A stretch of 64,000 nt of DNA, from assembly GCA_947474595.1 (NCBI GenBank), contig CANJIV010000002.1:124001-188000 (forward strand), given 5' to 3'. Below the pieces are notes generated by a model, which saw nothing but the letters and a program-made list of their open reading frames with translations, made no database searches and was not told the origin of the DNA. Below are positions 1-7,731 of this stretch, piece by piece (position 1 is the first letter of the stretch; the number at the start of each line of letters is the position of its first letter). A program made the translations under genes and the position numbers. This DNA comes from Solirubrobacterales bacterium. GTDB lineage: Bacteria; Actinomycetota; Thermoleophilia; Solirubrobacterales; Solirubrobacteraceae.

Positions 1-839
1 ACCACGCATCCATTCTTGATGGTGTGATTCTCTCGCGTGCAAAGATGCGGGCCTTCCGCCACAATCGCATCGACAAGCTAGAGCGCGCACTCGAGCGTGC
101 GGCTGGCGACGGCGGTGGCATCTTGGTGGTTGTTGATGGCGTCTTCTCGATGGAAGGCGACGTAGCCCCGCTGCCCGAGATCGTAACCCTCTGTCAGCGC
201 TTTGGCGCGCGACTTATGGTCGACGAAGCCCACGGCGTCGGCGTGCTTGGCGCACGCGGAGCCGGTGCGAGCGAGCTACTCGGCGTCGAAGATCGTGTCG
301 ACCTACGAGGGGGCACCTTCTCTAAGTCGCTGGCATCCTGCGGGGGCTTCATCGCCGGCCCCTCAGATGTAATTGATTACATGAGGGTCTCGGCTCGATC
401 CTTCCTGTTCACGGCCGCGGGCGTCCCAGCCGCTGTCGGTGCCGCACTCGCCGCGCTGCGGATCATGGCATCCGACGAGGGACCTCAGCTGTTTGAGCAG
501 CTGCTGGCCAACGCCGCCTATCTTCACGCGGGACTTCACGACCTAGGCTTCCACGTGGTCCCGCCAACTCGACTCGCCGATGGCACCGAGATCGTCACCC
601 CGATCGTTCCTGTCCTCGTCGGAGACGACTGGAAGGCGGCGCTGTTGTGGCGCTCTCTCTATGACCGCGGCGTATACATCAACGTTGCCATTCACCCAGC
701 GGTTCAGCCCAACGGAGCACTGCTCCGTACCAGCGTGATGGCGACCCACGATCGCGACGTCTTAGACCGCGCTATAGATATCTTCGGCTCAGTCAAGCGT
801 GACTTTGAGGCCGAGCACGGACCGCTTCCGTCGGCCTAG
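1..839 (+). CDS. Alpha-oxoamine synthase family PLP enzyme (5' truncated by window edge)
   Basis: PLP-dependent enzyme of the class that condenses an amino acid with an acyl-CoA (8-amino-7-oxononanoate synthase, glycine C-acetyltransferase, serine palmitoyltransferase). The reading frame is open to the window edge: the codons before position 24 read HASILDG, the conserved motif in the middle of this family, so the gene starts upstream. About 278 codons are present; family members are near 390-400, so roughly 110-120 N-terminal residues are missing. VDEAHGVG (codons from about 219) carries the PLP-ring Asp and His. TFSKSLASCGG holds the Schiff-base lysine at about 324-326. The FSKSLASCGG form looks closer to serine palmitoyltransferase-like members than to BioF, but substrate cannot be decided without the upstream context. 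Confidence 0.85.
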   Translation, partial: HASILDGVILSRAKMRAFRHNRIDKLERALERAAGDGGGILVVVDGVFSMEGDVAPLPEIVTLCQRFGARLMVDEAHGVGVLGARGAGASELLGVEDRVDLRGGTFSKSLASCGGFIAGPSDVIDYMRVSARSFLFTAAGVPAAVGAALAALRIMASDEGPQLFEQLLANAAYLHAGLHDLGFHVVPPTRLADGTEIVTPIVPVLVGDDWKAALLWRSLYDRGVYINVAIHPAVQPNGALLRTSVMATHDRDVLDRAIDIFGSVKRDFEAEHGPLPSA

Positions 840-899
840 ATTAACTCCGTCTCGACTACGAAAATATCGCTAACAGCGGGCGATCTGACTTGACCCCCG

Positions 900-928
900 T
901 TGACGCCCTACCACCCGCTGCATAGTAT
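900..928 (+). promoter_or_regulatory. Sigma70-like promoter for mIHF
   Basis: TTGACG at 900-905 and TAGTAT at 923-928 are separated by exactly 17 bases, close to the housekeeping consensus. Transcription would begin near 935, leaving a leader of about 190 nt before the mIHF start codon. I see no known riboswitch or terminator in that leader. The rest of the 840-1125 intergenic stretch shows nothing else I can support. Confidence 0.5.
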
Positions 929-1125
929 CGAGCTACGTTGTAGTTCCGAGGGTCTTTCCGGGTATCTAGTACTCCAAAGATGGGCTGAGTGTTGACTTAG
1001 GCATTGGCTGAAGTCATCGGGGAAGGCTCGTCTGAGAGCGTACGCGAGTGCGTCCTAGGGACGTTCATCCACACTACTTAATGAGAATTTTAAGAGCGAT
1101 TCGCAGTGATCGTTCAGGAGGAGAT

Positions 1126-1524
1126 ATGACTTCAATGCCCGCAACCGACCTCGCACAGCAGCCACAGGCCCAGCACATGCGTGCGCTTGACCTTGCCAAC
1201 AGGGTCCGTCTTGCACGGGCTCAGCTTAAGCGTCAGGTCTGCGACTCAGAGATCACGGCGGCTGAGGTCATCATCGACTGTCCCTGGGAGGCGGAAAGCA
1301 TGTCTATCTCAGACCTACTGCTCAGCCAGCGCCGTTGGGGGACGACGCGCTGCCGTAAGTTCCTAGCCTCTATCCCGATGACCGAGACAAAGACTTTAGG
1401 ATCGATGACCGATCGCCAGCGCCAGACACTCGCGGCAATGCTGACCGCAGGAGGGTCCGCCGTAGAACGTCCTAGGCAGGCGACGTCTCTGGCTTACGCC
1501 GCTGCCCAGAGCGCACAGGCGTAA
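1126..1524 (+). CDS. mihF: Integration host factor, actinobacterial type (mIHF-like)
   Basis: Small basic nucleoid protein of 132 residues. Actinobacterial IHF is unrelated to the proteobacterial IHF/HU fold and bends DNA through a helix-two-turn-helix domain. The signature is visible: ALDLANRVRLARAQLKRQ near residues 17-35 (family pattern ALxxANxVRxxRAxLK) and MTDRQRQTLAAML near the C-terminus (family GLGxRQRxxL). The usual VGxxKAxxLL segment is divergent (WGTTRCRKFL), so this is either a lineage-specific form or a second paralogue. ATG 1126 is chosen because AGGAGG (1116-1121) sits 4 bases upstream; a start at 1048 would have no such site. It is transcribed alone from the promoter at 900-928 and faces the VOC gene convergently. 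Confidence 0.82.
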   Translation: MTSMPATDLAQQPQAQHMRALDLANRVRLARAQLKRQVCDSEITAAEVIIDCPWEAESMSISDLLLSQRRWGTTRCRKFLASIPMTETKTLGSMTDRQRQTLAAMLTAGGSAVERPRQATSLAYAAAQSAQA

Positions 1525-1556
1525 GCCCTTCCTCCTCCCAGCCCCGAAGGATGCTC

Positions 1557-1973
1557 TTACGAGGGCGCGAACCCAGGCCCACGTGTAGCGAGCTCGACGA
1601 TGTGGCCGTCTGGATCGCGAATATAGATCGAGCTGAACTGGCCGCGATCGTGCACCTCTGTGCACTGGACTCCATGCTCTCGCAGGTAGTCGCGCCAGGC
1701 CGCTTGCTCGTCGGCTGAATCGACCGTAAAGGCGATGTGGTGGGTTGACCCCACTCCGACAACACCAGCTTGCAGGGTCGAGTACTCGAGGAATGAGATC
1801 AACGTTCCTGGCGAGCCATCCGCGTCGCCGAACCAGAAGTGACGTGATCCAGGGTCATCATCATTGTTGCCTTGTTGCACAAGGGCTAGGCCTAAGAGGT
1901 CGCGATAAAAGGCTGTAGTGGCAGCAAGGCTGCTGCAGATCAACGTGACGTGGTGCAGGCCGCGAAGCGACAT
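1557..1973 (-). CDS. VOC superfamily protein (glyoxalase/extradiol dioxygenase fold)
   Basis: About 138 residues forming two beta-alpha-beta-beta-beta half modules of the vicinal-oxygen-chelate fold. The first begins GLHHVTLICSS and contains FYRDLLGL. The second has HHIAFTVDSADEQAAWRDYL and ends IYIRDPDGHIVELAT. Metal ligands typical of the fold (His in the first strand of each half, Glu in HIVELAT) are present, so a metal-dependent dioxygenase, lyase or isomerase is plausible. The sequence resembles single-domain ring-cleaving dioxygenase-like proteins, but the substrate is unknown. The start is uncertain: ATG 1973 gives the family length. The frame stays open to GTG 2081, which would overlap the upstream membrane-protein gene by 20 bases and add 36 residues without recognisable fold. 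Confidence 0.8.
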   Translation of the reverse strand: MSLRGLHHVTLICSSLAATTAFYRDLLGLALVQQGNNDDDPGSRHFWFGDADGSPGTLISFLEYSTLQAGVVGVGSTHHIAFTVDSADEQAAWRDYLREHGVQCTEVHDRGQFSSIYIRDPDGHIVELATRGPGFAPS

Positions 1974-2061
1974 CCGCTCTGGCTCGGACGGATTGATGTT
2001 CAGATCATCGCCTAGGTCATCGTTGATGCTCACTAGGCGAGGATAGCGAGAGTGCCTAGGT

Positions 2062-2568
2062 TCACCGGAATCCGCTGCCACCAGAGCGCCGCTTAAAGAT
2101 CTCGCGCAGGGCGAAGAACGCTGTGGCGAATACAGCCGCAGCGATGGGGAGCATCAGCAGGCTTGAGACTCCGGCAAAGAAGAGGACCGCCAACGTAAGC
2201 ACCGCGATGCCTCCGGCGATTACCGTGCTGTGAGATCGAAAGCCAGCCATGTGCTCTCGCAGCGAAAGCTCTAGTCCGGCCAGTGATCCTAGGACGGCAG
2301 CGCAGGCAATTAGGATCTTCCCTTCGCGCCCGCCGGTCAGCAGTCCTGTGACACCAAGCAGTAGGGCGAATAGGACGCTTACCTCAGCAAGCGGAAACGA
2401 GCCCCAAGGAGCCGGCGGGGGCTCTCCGTAGCGCGATCGTCGAGTCGGTCGAGGGGCCTTTGGTGGCCGCTTGGCCGAGCGCCCACTGTCCTTAGCGGTA
2501 GTCGCCGCAGGCGCGGGTGGCTGACTCCTAGCTGGCGCACTGCTGCGGTTGCGGCTACGGCGTCCCAT
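2062..2568 (-). CDS. Small membrane protein, basic Pro-rich N-terminus
   Basis: Unrecognised protein of 168 residues. The first 55 residues are rich in Arg, Pro, Ala and Ser and are probably disordered and cytoplasmic. Four hydrophobic segments follow at about 61-78, 84-102, 114-133 and 135-154, and a basic tail (FKRRSGGSGFR) supports a cytoplasmic C-terminus. The ATG follows a short spacer from the mce operon terminator, so it is probably a separate transcript. It could be any small integral membrane protein of the DUF type; no catalytic motif is visible and I assign no function. Confidence 0.65.
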   Translation of the reverse strand: MGRRSRNRSSAPARSQPPAPAATTAKDSGRSAKRPPKAPRPTRRSRYGEPPPAPWGSFPLAEVSVLFALLLGVTGLLTGGREGKILIACAAVLGSLAGLELSLREHMAGFRSHSTVIAGGIAVLTLAVLFFAGVSSLLMLPIAAAVFATAFFALREIFKRRSGGSGFR

Positions 2569-2653
2569 TGTGGAGTCCTAACCAGACGCGGCACTCGTCA
2601 TCAAGCGAGCGCTCTTGGAAGTTGGGCAGATACCGTTGTGTCCCGGGCGTTTT

Positions 2654-2686
2654 GAAAAAGCACTCGCGCCAACTCAAGCGGCGAGT
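2654..2686 (-). terminator. Intrinsic terminator of the mce operon
   Basis: Reading the minus strand downstream of the redoxin gene, ACTCGC (2681-2686) pairs with GCGAGT (2662-2667) around a 13-base loop that can extend the stem by two CC/GG pairs. A run of five T (2655-2659) follows within two bases. This is a reasonable Rho-independent terminator closing the minus-strand operon that begins near 17.7 kb. Confidence 0.55.
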
Positions 2687-2758
2687 CTAGCAATCGACGC
2701 CATGCCATCTCTGCCCTGCGCTGCCGCGGCCAGTAGCGTTTGCCAGCCGTTAGTAACA

Positions 2759-3424
2759 TCATCTTGGAGAGGAGCCCGACGCCCGCTCTAAAGCATCTAT
2801 CTGCGCGGTCAACTCGCGCTCGCCAAGCAGCCCGACCGTTGTCTTACTCACGAGACGGCCTGGCTTAGAGAACGTCACCGTCGGGCAGACCCCAACCCCG
2901 TATAGGTTTGCCACCTGTCCATCTCGGTCGTAGCCAACGGCAAACCCCCAGTGATGGTCTCGGATTAAACGGCGAAGCTCCTCCCGGTTGCCCTTGACTG
3001 AGACAGCCGCGAAGCGGACGTTGGGATAGCTGGGCCTGACTTTCTCGATTAGATCTAGCTGCTGTTGGCAGACCCGCCCAGAGCGGTCAAAGAGAAACAC
3101 CAAAACGACGGGATGGCCTTCGGCGAGTTCACAGATGTTGAGAATCTGCGGACCACGAACGCTACAGGCCGGTCGCTTACCAGCCGCTCCCTGGTCTGAC
3201 CTTGTCGCCACATTGGCGTCGCCGTCTAACCGCGACAGCCCAAGCGGAATGGCAAACGCGGGCATCTGGTCACCTGCCACCAGGCCGGTCGCCCCGGGTC
3301 CTGTGGTTGAAAGCGTGTTGATCGCGATATAGGCCAGTGCGATCACACCGAGCGCCCCTACCAGCCACCCATAGCGCCGGCTTGGCCCACGGTCGGTCGG
3401 CGCTTGCTCGTGCTCGGCGCTCAT
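2759..3424 (-). CDS. Membrane-anchored thioredoxin-fold (redoxin/TlpA-like) protein
   Basis: 221 residues with one N-terminal membrane anchor (about 19-38), so the thioredoxin-like domain (about 50-215) should face outside. The core reads HPVVLVFLFDRSGRVCQQQL, then FAAVSVKG, then GVGVCPTVTFSKPGR around the cis-proline loop. The usual CXXC is not there: only Cys119 remains, where the second cysteine would be. Another cysteine, Cys180, sits immediately before the cis-proline; Cys87 and Cys98 lie in an insert before the first strand. It overlaps the MMPL gene by ATGA, so it is the last gene of the mce operon. Role is unknown: a peroxiredoxin-like or disulphide-handling activity, or a structural partner of the transporter, are all possible. 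Confidence 0.7.
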   Translation of the reverse strand: MSAEHEQAPTDRGPSRRYGWLVGALGVIALAYIAINTLSTTGPGATGLVAGDQMPAFAIPLGLSRLDGDANVATRSDQGAAGKRPACSVRGPQILNICELAEGHPVVLVFLFDRSGRVCQQQLDLIEKVRPSYPNVRFAAVSVKGNREELRRLIRDHHWGFAVGYDRDGQVANLYGVGVCPTVTFSKPGRLVSKTTVGLLGERELTAQIDALERASGSSPR

Positions 3425-6141
3425 CTCGCGCTTTGATCTCGCAGCCGTGGTCTAAGCGATCTGGGCCTTCCCTTGGGCCTCTTATCGCCGGCAGTGGCCA
3501 GCAAACCTCGGCGTTCGGCCAACAAGAGCACCGCTGGCAGCACGAGCATCACGCCGATTAGGGTCACTACGAGGTCGATCACCGTGACGGCTCCGAAGTC
3601 TCGCAGCATGCGGATATCAGAGAGCATTAGGACGGCAAACCCTGCAATCGCGGTAACGCCTGATGCTAGGACGGCCAGTCCAGTTGATTGGTAAGTCCGA
3701 GCGAGGGCGAGCTCCGGCCCATGGCCATCAGACCGCTCCTGCTGATAACGAGCCACTAAGAGCACGCTGAACTCGGTTGCAATCGCGATCACCAGCGCCC
3801 CAAGGGTCACTGACATTGGATTGAGCGGAATGCGGCTTATAAAGATCACCAGTGCAGACCATCCCGTGGCAGCGACAATCGGTACCAACGGCACCAACGC
3901 TCGCCCAGGGCGGCGGTAAACGATTAAGAGGACCAACGCAACGGCCAGCAAACTCGCTGCCAAGGTCAGCGCACGACGCCACGGCGATGAGACGGCAGCG
4001 TTTGCCTCTGCGGCGAGGACAGGAATCCCCGAAAGCTGGGCGCGAACTCCGGGAGGTGGCCTTAGACGCGAGCGCATCTCCTGGAAGAGGGCTTGTTGCT
4101 GTTCAAGCGCCATCAGCTTCACACCGAATGCCATCGAAGCCACGTGACGATCAGGCGTTATCACTGCCTGGGAAAAGTAAGCAGGAACGGCGTCAAGGAG
4201 CGCTCGTACGTTTGCACGGTTAGCCGTCGATGCGGTGGTGCGGAAGAGGTCAGGTAACGAAAGTGCTGGACAGAGCTGCGCTGTACCGCAGCCACGTGCC
4301 GCCGAGTAGCCGTAGCGTTTGAGCAACCCACTCTGATAGGCGCTCATCCAACGGATGACACGTGGATCACTGATGTCCTTAGCCTCGACCGTTACATCAA
4401 CCTCGCCGAAGACACCCGTGGAGCGCTGCAGCTGAGTGACATCACGTAGCGCGCCCAGCGATGGCGGCACGAGTTGCTGCACGTCAGAGACCACCTTGGT
4501 CTGTGTATCGAGCCCAAATCCAACCACCGTAAGGAGCGCCGCGACCGCTAGCGTCCGGCCTGGACGCGCCACAGAAATCCGCAAAGCACCGCGCCAGGCT
4601 GCCGCAACTATCCGCTTGGCCCAAGAAAAAACCGCCGCTGGTCGGTGGCGCAGGAGTGACCCCACGCCGCTTGCCGCGCTGTGGCCAATATCACGAGCGC
4701 CGCGTCCTGCTGCGGCAACTGCCGCTAGACACCGACCTAGGGGGCGAGGCAGCACCTCGCCCGCAGAAGCCCACAACACCAAGGCGCCAAAACCGGCCGT
4801 CAGCGCGCAGGCGAACGCTAAAGCAATCCCGACCACTAGCAACAGGCCAAAATCACGCACCATTGGAACCGGTGAAAGCAGAAGGGCGAGGACTCCAGCC
4901 ATCGTCGCTAGGCCTGCGGTGGCGATCGTTGGCCCACCCGCGCTGGCCGCCAACACTGCGGCTCGCCCCGGCAGATGCCCATCTCCTACCGACTCGTCAT
5001 ACCGCGACTGGAACTGAATCGCATAGTCCACTCCGAGGCCAACCAAAACGGGCAGTACAGCCACAGCACCCACAGTCAACGACATTCCCACAATTGCCAT
5101 TGCGCCAAAAAGCATTCCTGTTGCGGCGAGCGCTACCCCTAGCGGGAGTAGCCGAGGTCGGCTGCGAAAGACCAATAGCAGCGCGAGCGCCATCACCACG
5201 ACCACGCCAATCAAGAGCACCACGATCGCCGATGCGATGCTGTCGGCTAGGCCAGCCGCCAAGACGGGTGCGCCCGTCACGGTGTATGTCCCTCCATTTA
5301 CAAGCTGGAATGCAGGTAGCCGCGTGGCCTCTGCGATCAGCTCGATAGCCTTGCGTCGCTGCTCCTCGCTCAAGCCCGGGCGCAGCCTAACCTGCACCAG
5401 CGCGTTGTTGGAGTTGGGGAACAGATAGGCGAAACGAGCCTTAGGAACGTTGGCACCTCGCGCGGGATCAAAGACCACTGTGGAAACGAATGCCGGATCG
5501 CTGATCGTCGGCAGCGATTTGATCCCGTACTTGAGCGCCATCTGTAAGGAATCACGCAGGAAGCTGGCCTGCACGAGAGCCTTGGCTTCGGCAACTATCT
5601 TGTCCTGTTCTTGGACCGACGCACCTTCGGCCTTAGCTAACGCTCGCGCTGCCGTCCCAGCTCTGACCTCGCGTTGGCTAGAAGCGGTCTGACGCCTGGA
5701 GAACTCGGCCTCAATCTGACGCGCGGCCTCATTGATGAAGGTACCTGGGCCGTAGACAACCTGGACAAAGCGGCTCTTTGCAAAGGCTGCACATGGTCCA
5801 CTGGGGCCACCTGGCACCTTGGCGCCGCGCGGAATATTGCCCGATACACACCCTTCTAGAGAGACCAGGCGAGCGAGATCGGCTGTCAAGAGAAGCCTTG
5901 TCAACTCGCCTCTGACAAGGATCAAAATTGCGTCGTCGCCGAAGTTCTGCTGAAAGCGCTCTCCCGCCTGATAGCTCGGCGACCCACGATCGACGAGTGT
6001 GTCGGCTGCGGCACTCGGCTTGAGGACCGATAGCGCAAGGACCGCGGCGGCGACAGCTATCAGAGCCACTGCGCTGACTACAGTCAGCGGGCGCCGCACA
6101 GAAAGGCCGACGATACGCTCGAACGCTCGCGAAACCTTCAC
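3421..6141 (-). CDS. MMPL/RND family transporter
   Basis: 906-residue membrane protein with the two-fold repeat of RND permeases: a first transmembrane helix near 17-38, a large external domain, a cluster of helices around 305-455, then the second copy (helix near 525, external domain, helices from about 730 to 885). GLGVDYAIQFQSRYDES in the first half and ATEFSVLLVARY in the second are the MMPL/HpnN-type helix-4 motifs; the Asp in VDYAIQF is the typical proton-relay residue. Such proteins export lipids such as hopanoids or mycolyl precursors across the inner membrane. GTG 6141 lies 72 bases after the last MCE gene, and its stop overlaps the redoxin start, making it part of the mce operon. 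Lipid substrate is not predictable here. Confidence 0.88.
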   Translation of the reverse strand: MKVSRAFERIVGLSVRRPLTVVSAVALIAVAAAVLALSVLKPSAAADTLVDRGSPSYQAGERFQQNFGDDAILILVRGELTRLLLTADLARLVSLEGCVSGNIPRGAKVPGGPSGPCAAFAKSRFVQVVYGPGTFINEAARQIEAEFSRRQTASSQREVRAGTAARALAKAEGASVQEQDKIVAEAKALVQASFLRDSLQMALKYGIKSLPTISDPAFVSTVVFDPARGANVPKARFAYLFPNSNNALVQVRLRPGLSEEQRRKAIELIAEATRLPAFQLVNGGTYTVTGAPVLAAGLADSIASAIVVLLIGVVVVMALALLLVFRSRPRLLPLGVALAATGMLFGAMAIVGMSLTVGAVAVLPVLVGLGVDYAIQFQSRYDESVGDGHLPGRAAVLAASAGGPTIATAGLATMAGVLALLLSPVPMVRDFGLLLVVGIALAFACALTAGFGALVLWASAGEVLPRPLGRCLAAVAAAGRGARDIGHSAASGVGSLLRHRPAAVFSWAKRIVAAAWRGALRISVARPGRTLAVAALLTVVGFGLDTQTKVVSDVQQLVPPSLGALRDVTQLQRSTGVFGEVDVTVEAKDISDPRVIRWMSAYQSGLLKRYGYSAARGCGTAQLCPALSLPDLFRTTASTANRANVRALLDAVPAYFSQAVITPDRHVASMAFGVKLMALEQQQALFQEMRSRLRPPPGVRAQLSGIPVLAAEANAAVSSPWRRALTLAASLLAVALVLLIVYRRPGRALVPLVPIVAATGWSALVIFISRIPLNPMSVTLGALVIAIATEFSVLLVARYQQERSDGHGPELALARTYQSTGLAVLASGVTAIAGFAVLMLSDIRMLRDFGAVTVIDLVVTLIGVMLVLPAVLLLAERRGLLATAGDKRPKGRPRSLRPRLRDQSAR

Positions 6142-6213
6142 TGGGGCGTCAATGTACGGGGGTCGGCGCCTGGGCGCGGTTGTTGGCCCGGCGGGCAGAT
6201 GGAGCGCACCCCA

Positions 6214-7731
6214 TCACGGCGCAGTGGGTGACGCCTGGCGGACCTGGGGATAGGTGGTGAGGCCTTGAAGGCTGGGTATCAGAGGGAACTGCGCCTGCTG
6301 CACACACCCTGGAGCAGCGTTGACACCAAGACCGTTGCCGGCATAGCCAAAGGAGTAGTCAAGAATCAGCTGGCGCATCTCCTCACTTACGATCCCCGGC
6401 ACTGCCGGACCCAATGTCGGAACCGTCCGCCCGGCGCTGCACTGACGGGTCTCATAAGACTTAAATCCTGCAGCGTAAGTTGACGCTTTAGGATCTGAAT
6501 AGGCCGAAGTCCGGTTAACTGGCAGTCGCTGCTGGTAGGCGGCTTGACCCTCCAGATTGACTGGATTGGTTGTCCGCAGGTAGTGGACGGGGCCCGGAGC
6601 CTTTGGCGGTGTATCGGTGGCCTGCGTCGCGGCCACACTATTAGCGAAGAAGGCCGTCAACTCTGGAATGAAGTATGAGAGCCCTTCTAAGGCGGGGTTG
6701 AGGTTACGCAAGAACGGATCGAGCTGAGCCAGCAGCGGCCTGGTGTCAGTAAGGAACGAGCTCAGCGCCGGGAAGCCCTTGACTGAGGCGTTTTCTAAGT
6801 TGTTAAAGCCGACGAAAAATGAGTTCAGCTCAGGCGCAAGGGCGGCTACTCCAGCCGAAAGCGGAGCCAACTGCTTAGCGGCAGGACGCAACTGCGTAAT
6901 AAGTGGATCCGTAGCTACAGCGAAGGCCTCAAGACGACGTTCGGTTAGGGCTGACTCTTTCTCAAAGGTAGGTAGGGCGACAAAGGTCTCGGCGAGCTGG
7001 CGGTCACGCGCAGCGGTCGTGGCAAAGACCTGATTAGAGTTTGTGATCAGTGAGGAGAGCTGATCACCGCGCTCACTTAACGCCCCGAACACGACTCCAG
7101 TATTGCTGACAAGCCTCGATACGACGCCCTGCTGCGAGTTCAGTAGGCGCAAGAGATCGGTCGCATCCGAGCTAAAGGCGGGGAGCGTGCCGAAGGCGGT
7201 ATTGATGTCTTGGGCTCGTCCATCGGTAGCTTGGGCCTGAGCTTCCATCCACACCCTAAAAGCAGCACGCGTCGGCGCATCGAAGGCTTCAAATATCTGA
7301 TCTAGAGCGACCGACTGAGCCACATTGCCCTTCGCCAGCGAGCCTCCGTCAGGCAGCATTGGAGATGTCTGAGAGCCGGGGGTCAGCTCCACATAGGTCT
7401 CTCCTAGCAGCGTCTTTTGCCTCAGAATTGCGCGGGCATTAGAGGGAAGTGGCGCATATCGGCCATCTAGCTGAATAGTGACGTTGGAGTTGCCATCAGG
7501 TGACAGATCGATCGTCTTTACCTTGCCAACCGAAACGCCACTGATGCGGACATCGGCCTCCGTGGCTAGCTGTCCCACCTGCGAGAACTGCGCCGAGATT
7601 CGATAGCCCTTGGGCTGTAGTGGAATCGCTCCACCAAAGGCCAGCCAGAGGAACAGCAGAAGCCCAAAGCACGACAGCGCGAAGCCGACCATTACCAACA
7701 AGCGGCCGAGTGTTGGAGCCTGCTTCTGCAC
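6214..7731 (-). CDS. MCE family protein, sixth (F position)
   Basis: Substrate-binding component of the lipid importer. From GTG 7731 the protein has 505 residues: a membrane anchor at about 8-30, the MlaD/MCE beta-barrel domain from KGYRISAQFSQVGQL to about residue 120 (SGVSVGKVKTIDL is the usual barrel strand), then a long helical region that in homologues builds the tunnel through the envelope, and a Cys-containing tail. GTG 7731 overlaps the preceding stop as TAGTG and has GGAGGGGG just upstream, so I prefer it to the longer frame beginning at 7776, which would overlap the neighbour by 46 bases. It is the last of six consecutive mce genes. Confidence 0.87.
   Translation of the reverse strand: MQKQAPTLGRLLVMVGFALSCFGLLLFLWLAFGGAIPLQPKGYRISAQFSQVGQLATEADVRISGVSVGKVKTIDLSPDGNSNVTIQLDGRYAPLPSNARAILRQKTLLGETYVELTPGSQTSPMLPDGGSLAKGNVAQSVALDQIFEAFDAPTRAAFRVWMEAQAQATDGRAQDINTAFGTLPAFSSDATDLLRLLNSQQGVVSRLVSNTGVVFGALSERGDQLSSLITNSNQVFATTAARDRQLAETFVALPTFEKESALTERRLEAFAVATDPLITQLRPAAKQLAPLSAGVAALAPELNSFFVGFNNLENASVKGFPALSSFLTDTRPLLAQLDPFLRNLNPALEGLSYFIPELTAFFANSVAATQATDTPPKAPGPVHYLRTTNPVNLEGQAAYQQRLPVNRTSAYSDPKASTYAAGFKSYETRQCSAGRTVPTLGPAVPGIVSEEMRQLILDYSFGYAGNGLGVNAAPGCVQQAQFPLIPSLQGLTTYPQVRQASPTAP

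Noticed and set aside
2569-2758. Possible small RNA or gene between the redoxin and the small membrane protein
   Set aside because: Only a terminator hairpin can be supported; no start codon with ribosome site, no tRNA or known RNA motif.
4436-5428. Plus-strand open frames within the MMPL gene
   Set aside because: They oppose a full-length conserved membrane transporter and have the composition of antisense shadows.
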